From NCBI GenBank assembly GCA_947600345.1, contig CANQGC010000167.1, forward strand, positions 1 to 6,527: a stretch of 6,527 nt of DNA. The letters are read 5' to 3'. Every line of letters begins with the position of its first letter. Position 1 is the stretch's first letter. The stretch is from an uncultured Clostridia bacterium. Its GTDB lineage: Bacteria; Bacillota; Clostridia; Christensenellales; Aristaeellaceae. The notes below the pieces were generated by a model. The model worked only from the letters and a program-made list of their open reading frames with translations. It searched no databases and had not been told where the DNA came from. This document shows, one piece after another, positions 5,809-6,527 of the stretch. Made by a program: the position numbers and the translations under genes.

Positions 5809-6428
5809 AGCACAGAAGGCGACTGCTGATCCTGTTCGCGCTGCTGGTCGCGCTCACCTGCGCCGCGGCGCTGATGCTCCACCGCTGGCAGCCGAAGCTT
5901 CCCGAGCGGGACGCCAGCGGCAACGCCTGGGACGAGAGCTGGGTAACCCTGGGCTCCGCGCTGGGCGTGGAGGAACCGGGCGACGGCTTCGCGCTGGCGA
6001 ACAATAACTCCATACTCACCGCCGACGACACCTACCTGGCCTCCTGGACCAGCGATTCGACCATCCCCTACACCAACGGCGACAGCGAGGCGGACGAGCT
6101 TCCCCAGGCCCAGCTCTACCTGCTGCTGCAGGGCTGCAAGGACGCGAAGAACGCCCAGCTCGCCCTGGACGAGTGGATCGAGCGCGAGCGAAGCACCTAT
6201 GACGTGCTCGAGTCCCGCGCGGAGACGCACGGCGATCAGGAGTACACGATCCTCGCCTACAGCGTCATCTCCGAGGACAACCCCAACGCCCGGGGCGCCA
6301 CGGCCTTCGCCAGGCGCGGCAACTACGCCCTGACCGCCGAGCTGACCTGCGTGGAGGACTACGCGGGCGACGCGGCGGCGATCCTCAGCGGCTTCCTCGA
6401 CGGCTTCCACTACAGCGCGGCAATCTGA
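5805..6428 (+). CDS. Membrane-anchored or secreted protein, function unknown
   Basis: A 207-residue protein with a strongly basic start (MKHRRR) and one hydrophobic segment at about 7-25, followed by a polar, acidic ectodomain. The segment could be a membrane anchor or a signal peptide; the Cys at 19 is not in a good lipobox (A-L-T-C), so a lipoprotein is unlikely. The domain ends in alternating strand and helix (about 165-207, R-R-G-N-Y-A-L-T-A-E-L-T-C ... L-D-G-F-H-Y), a pattern loosely reminiscent of small PsbP/DcrB-like alpha-beta domains; this is only an impression. The ATG overlaps the preceding stop as ATGA, with GGAGGGGG (5790-5796) 8 bp upstream, so translation is probably coupled to the preceding membrane protein. 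Both proteins have the same layout of a short inside tail, one helix and an outside domain, and may act together. Confidence 0.83.
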   Translation: MKHRRRLLILFALLVALTCAAALMLHRWQPKLPERDASGNAWDESWVTLGSALGVEEPGDGFALANNNSILTADDTYLASWTSDSTIPYTNGDSEADELPQAQLYLLLQGCKDAKNAQLALDEWIERERSTYDVLESRAETHGDQEYTILAYSVISEDNPNARGATAFARRGNYALTAELTCVEDYAGDAAAILSGFLDGFHYSAAI

Positions 6429-6454
6429 TCTTCACGAAACAAGGAGGCATCCCC

Positions 6455-6527
6455 ATGGGCCTGCTGACTCCCAAGGACCCGAGCTACGACCTGTCCGTCC
6501 GGCAAACGGGCTTCTACCGCTACAAGC
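6455..6527 (+). CDS. Start of a further gene in the same transcription unit, unidentified
   Basis: An ATG at 6455 with a strong AAGGAGG site (6441-6447) 7 bp upstream opens a frame that continues to the window edge. The 24 visible residues begin MGLLTPKDPSYDLSV and end GFYRYK. It lies 26 bp after the preceding stop, with no terminator between. The start loosely recalls multi-pass membrane proteins of gut Clostridia (for example DUF624/YesL-like proteins, which often begin with MG and a short polar lead-in), but the fragment is too short to assign. Confidence 0.7.
   Translation, partial: MGLLTPKDPSYDLSVRQTGFYRYK

Noticed and set aside
1..6527. CRISPR arrays, tRNA or rRNA genes, insertion sequences and phage-type modules.
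   Set aside because: No regularly spaced repeats, no tRNA- or rRNA-like segments, no transposase or integrase coding and no terminal repeats were seen.

Overview
This window looks like part of a carbohydrate-utilisation locus from a GC-rich member of the Bacillota (Clostridia), probably a gut anaerobe. The grounds are a Gram-positive style lipoprotein solute-binding protein, strong AGGAGG-type ribosome binding sites, LplB/LplC/LplA-type transporter genes without their own ATPase, and strongly G/C-biased third codon positions. The genus cannot be fixed from the sequence; Christensenellales- or Oscillospirales-like lineages are plausible guesses.

Left half, minus strand (3668 down to 1): a tightly packed operon read right to left. 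It encodes an LplB/MalF-type permease, an LplC/MalG-type permease, a large lipoprotein solute-binding protein, and the first 39 residues of a glycoside hydrolase family 32 (GH32) enzyme. That last gene runs off the left edge just at its catalytic W-I-N-D motif. The gaps are 15, 16 and 30 bp, each with a good ribosome binding site. The GH32 gene suggests that the imported sugar is a beta-fructoside (sucrose, fructo-oligosaccharides or a fructan fragment).

Centre (3669-4082): a 414-bp divergent control region without a supported gene. It holds a near-consensus promoter for the transporter operon (TTGACA-17-TATTAT, minus strand), a promoter for the regulator gene (TTTACT-17-TATAAT, plus strand), and three palindromes of the TGAAACGTTTCA type, which are the likely operators of the LacI-family regulator encoded next door. 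Two of them lie inside a larger inverted repeat in the transcribed leader of the transporter operon.

Right half, plus strand (4083-6527): a LacI-family repressor, followed 4 bp later by a one-pass membrane protein with a cysteine-containing ectodomain, then (4-bp ATGA overlap) a second membrane-anchored or secreted protein of unknown function, then the first 24 residues of another gene with a strong ribosome binding site. The last three genes are not recognisable as sugar-metabolism genes, but their packing suggests co-transcription with the repressor.

Proposed logic (inference): without the sugar, the repressor binds the operators and lowers both its own transcription and that of the transporter/GH32 operon. 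A sugar or sugar phosphate releases it. The permease pair would be powered by a shared ATPase of the MsmX/MsmK type encoded elsewhere. The locus is mostly a recognisable system; the least explained parts are the long structured leader and the unknown membrane-protein genes after the repressor.
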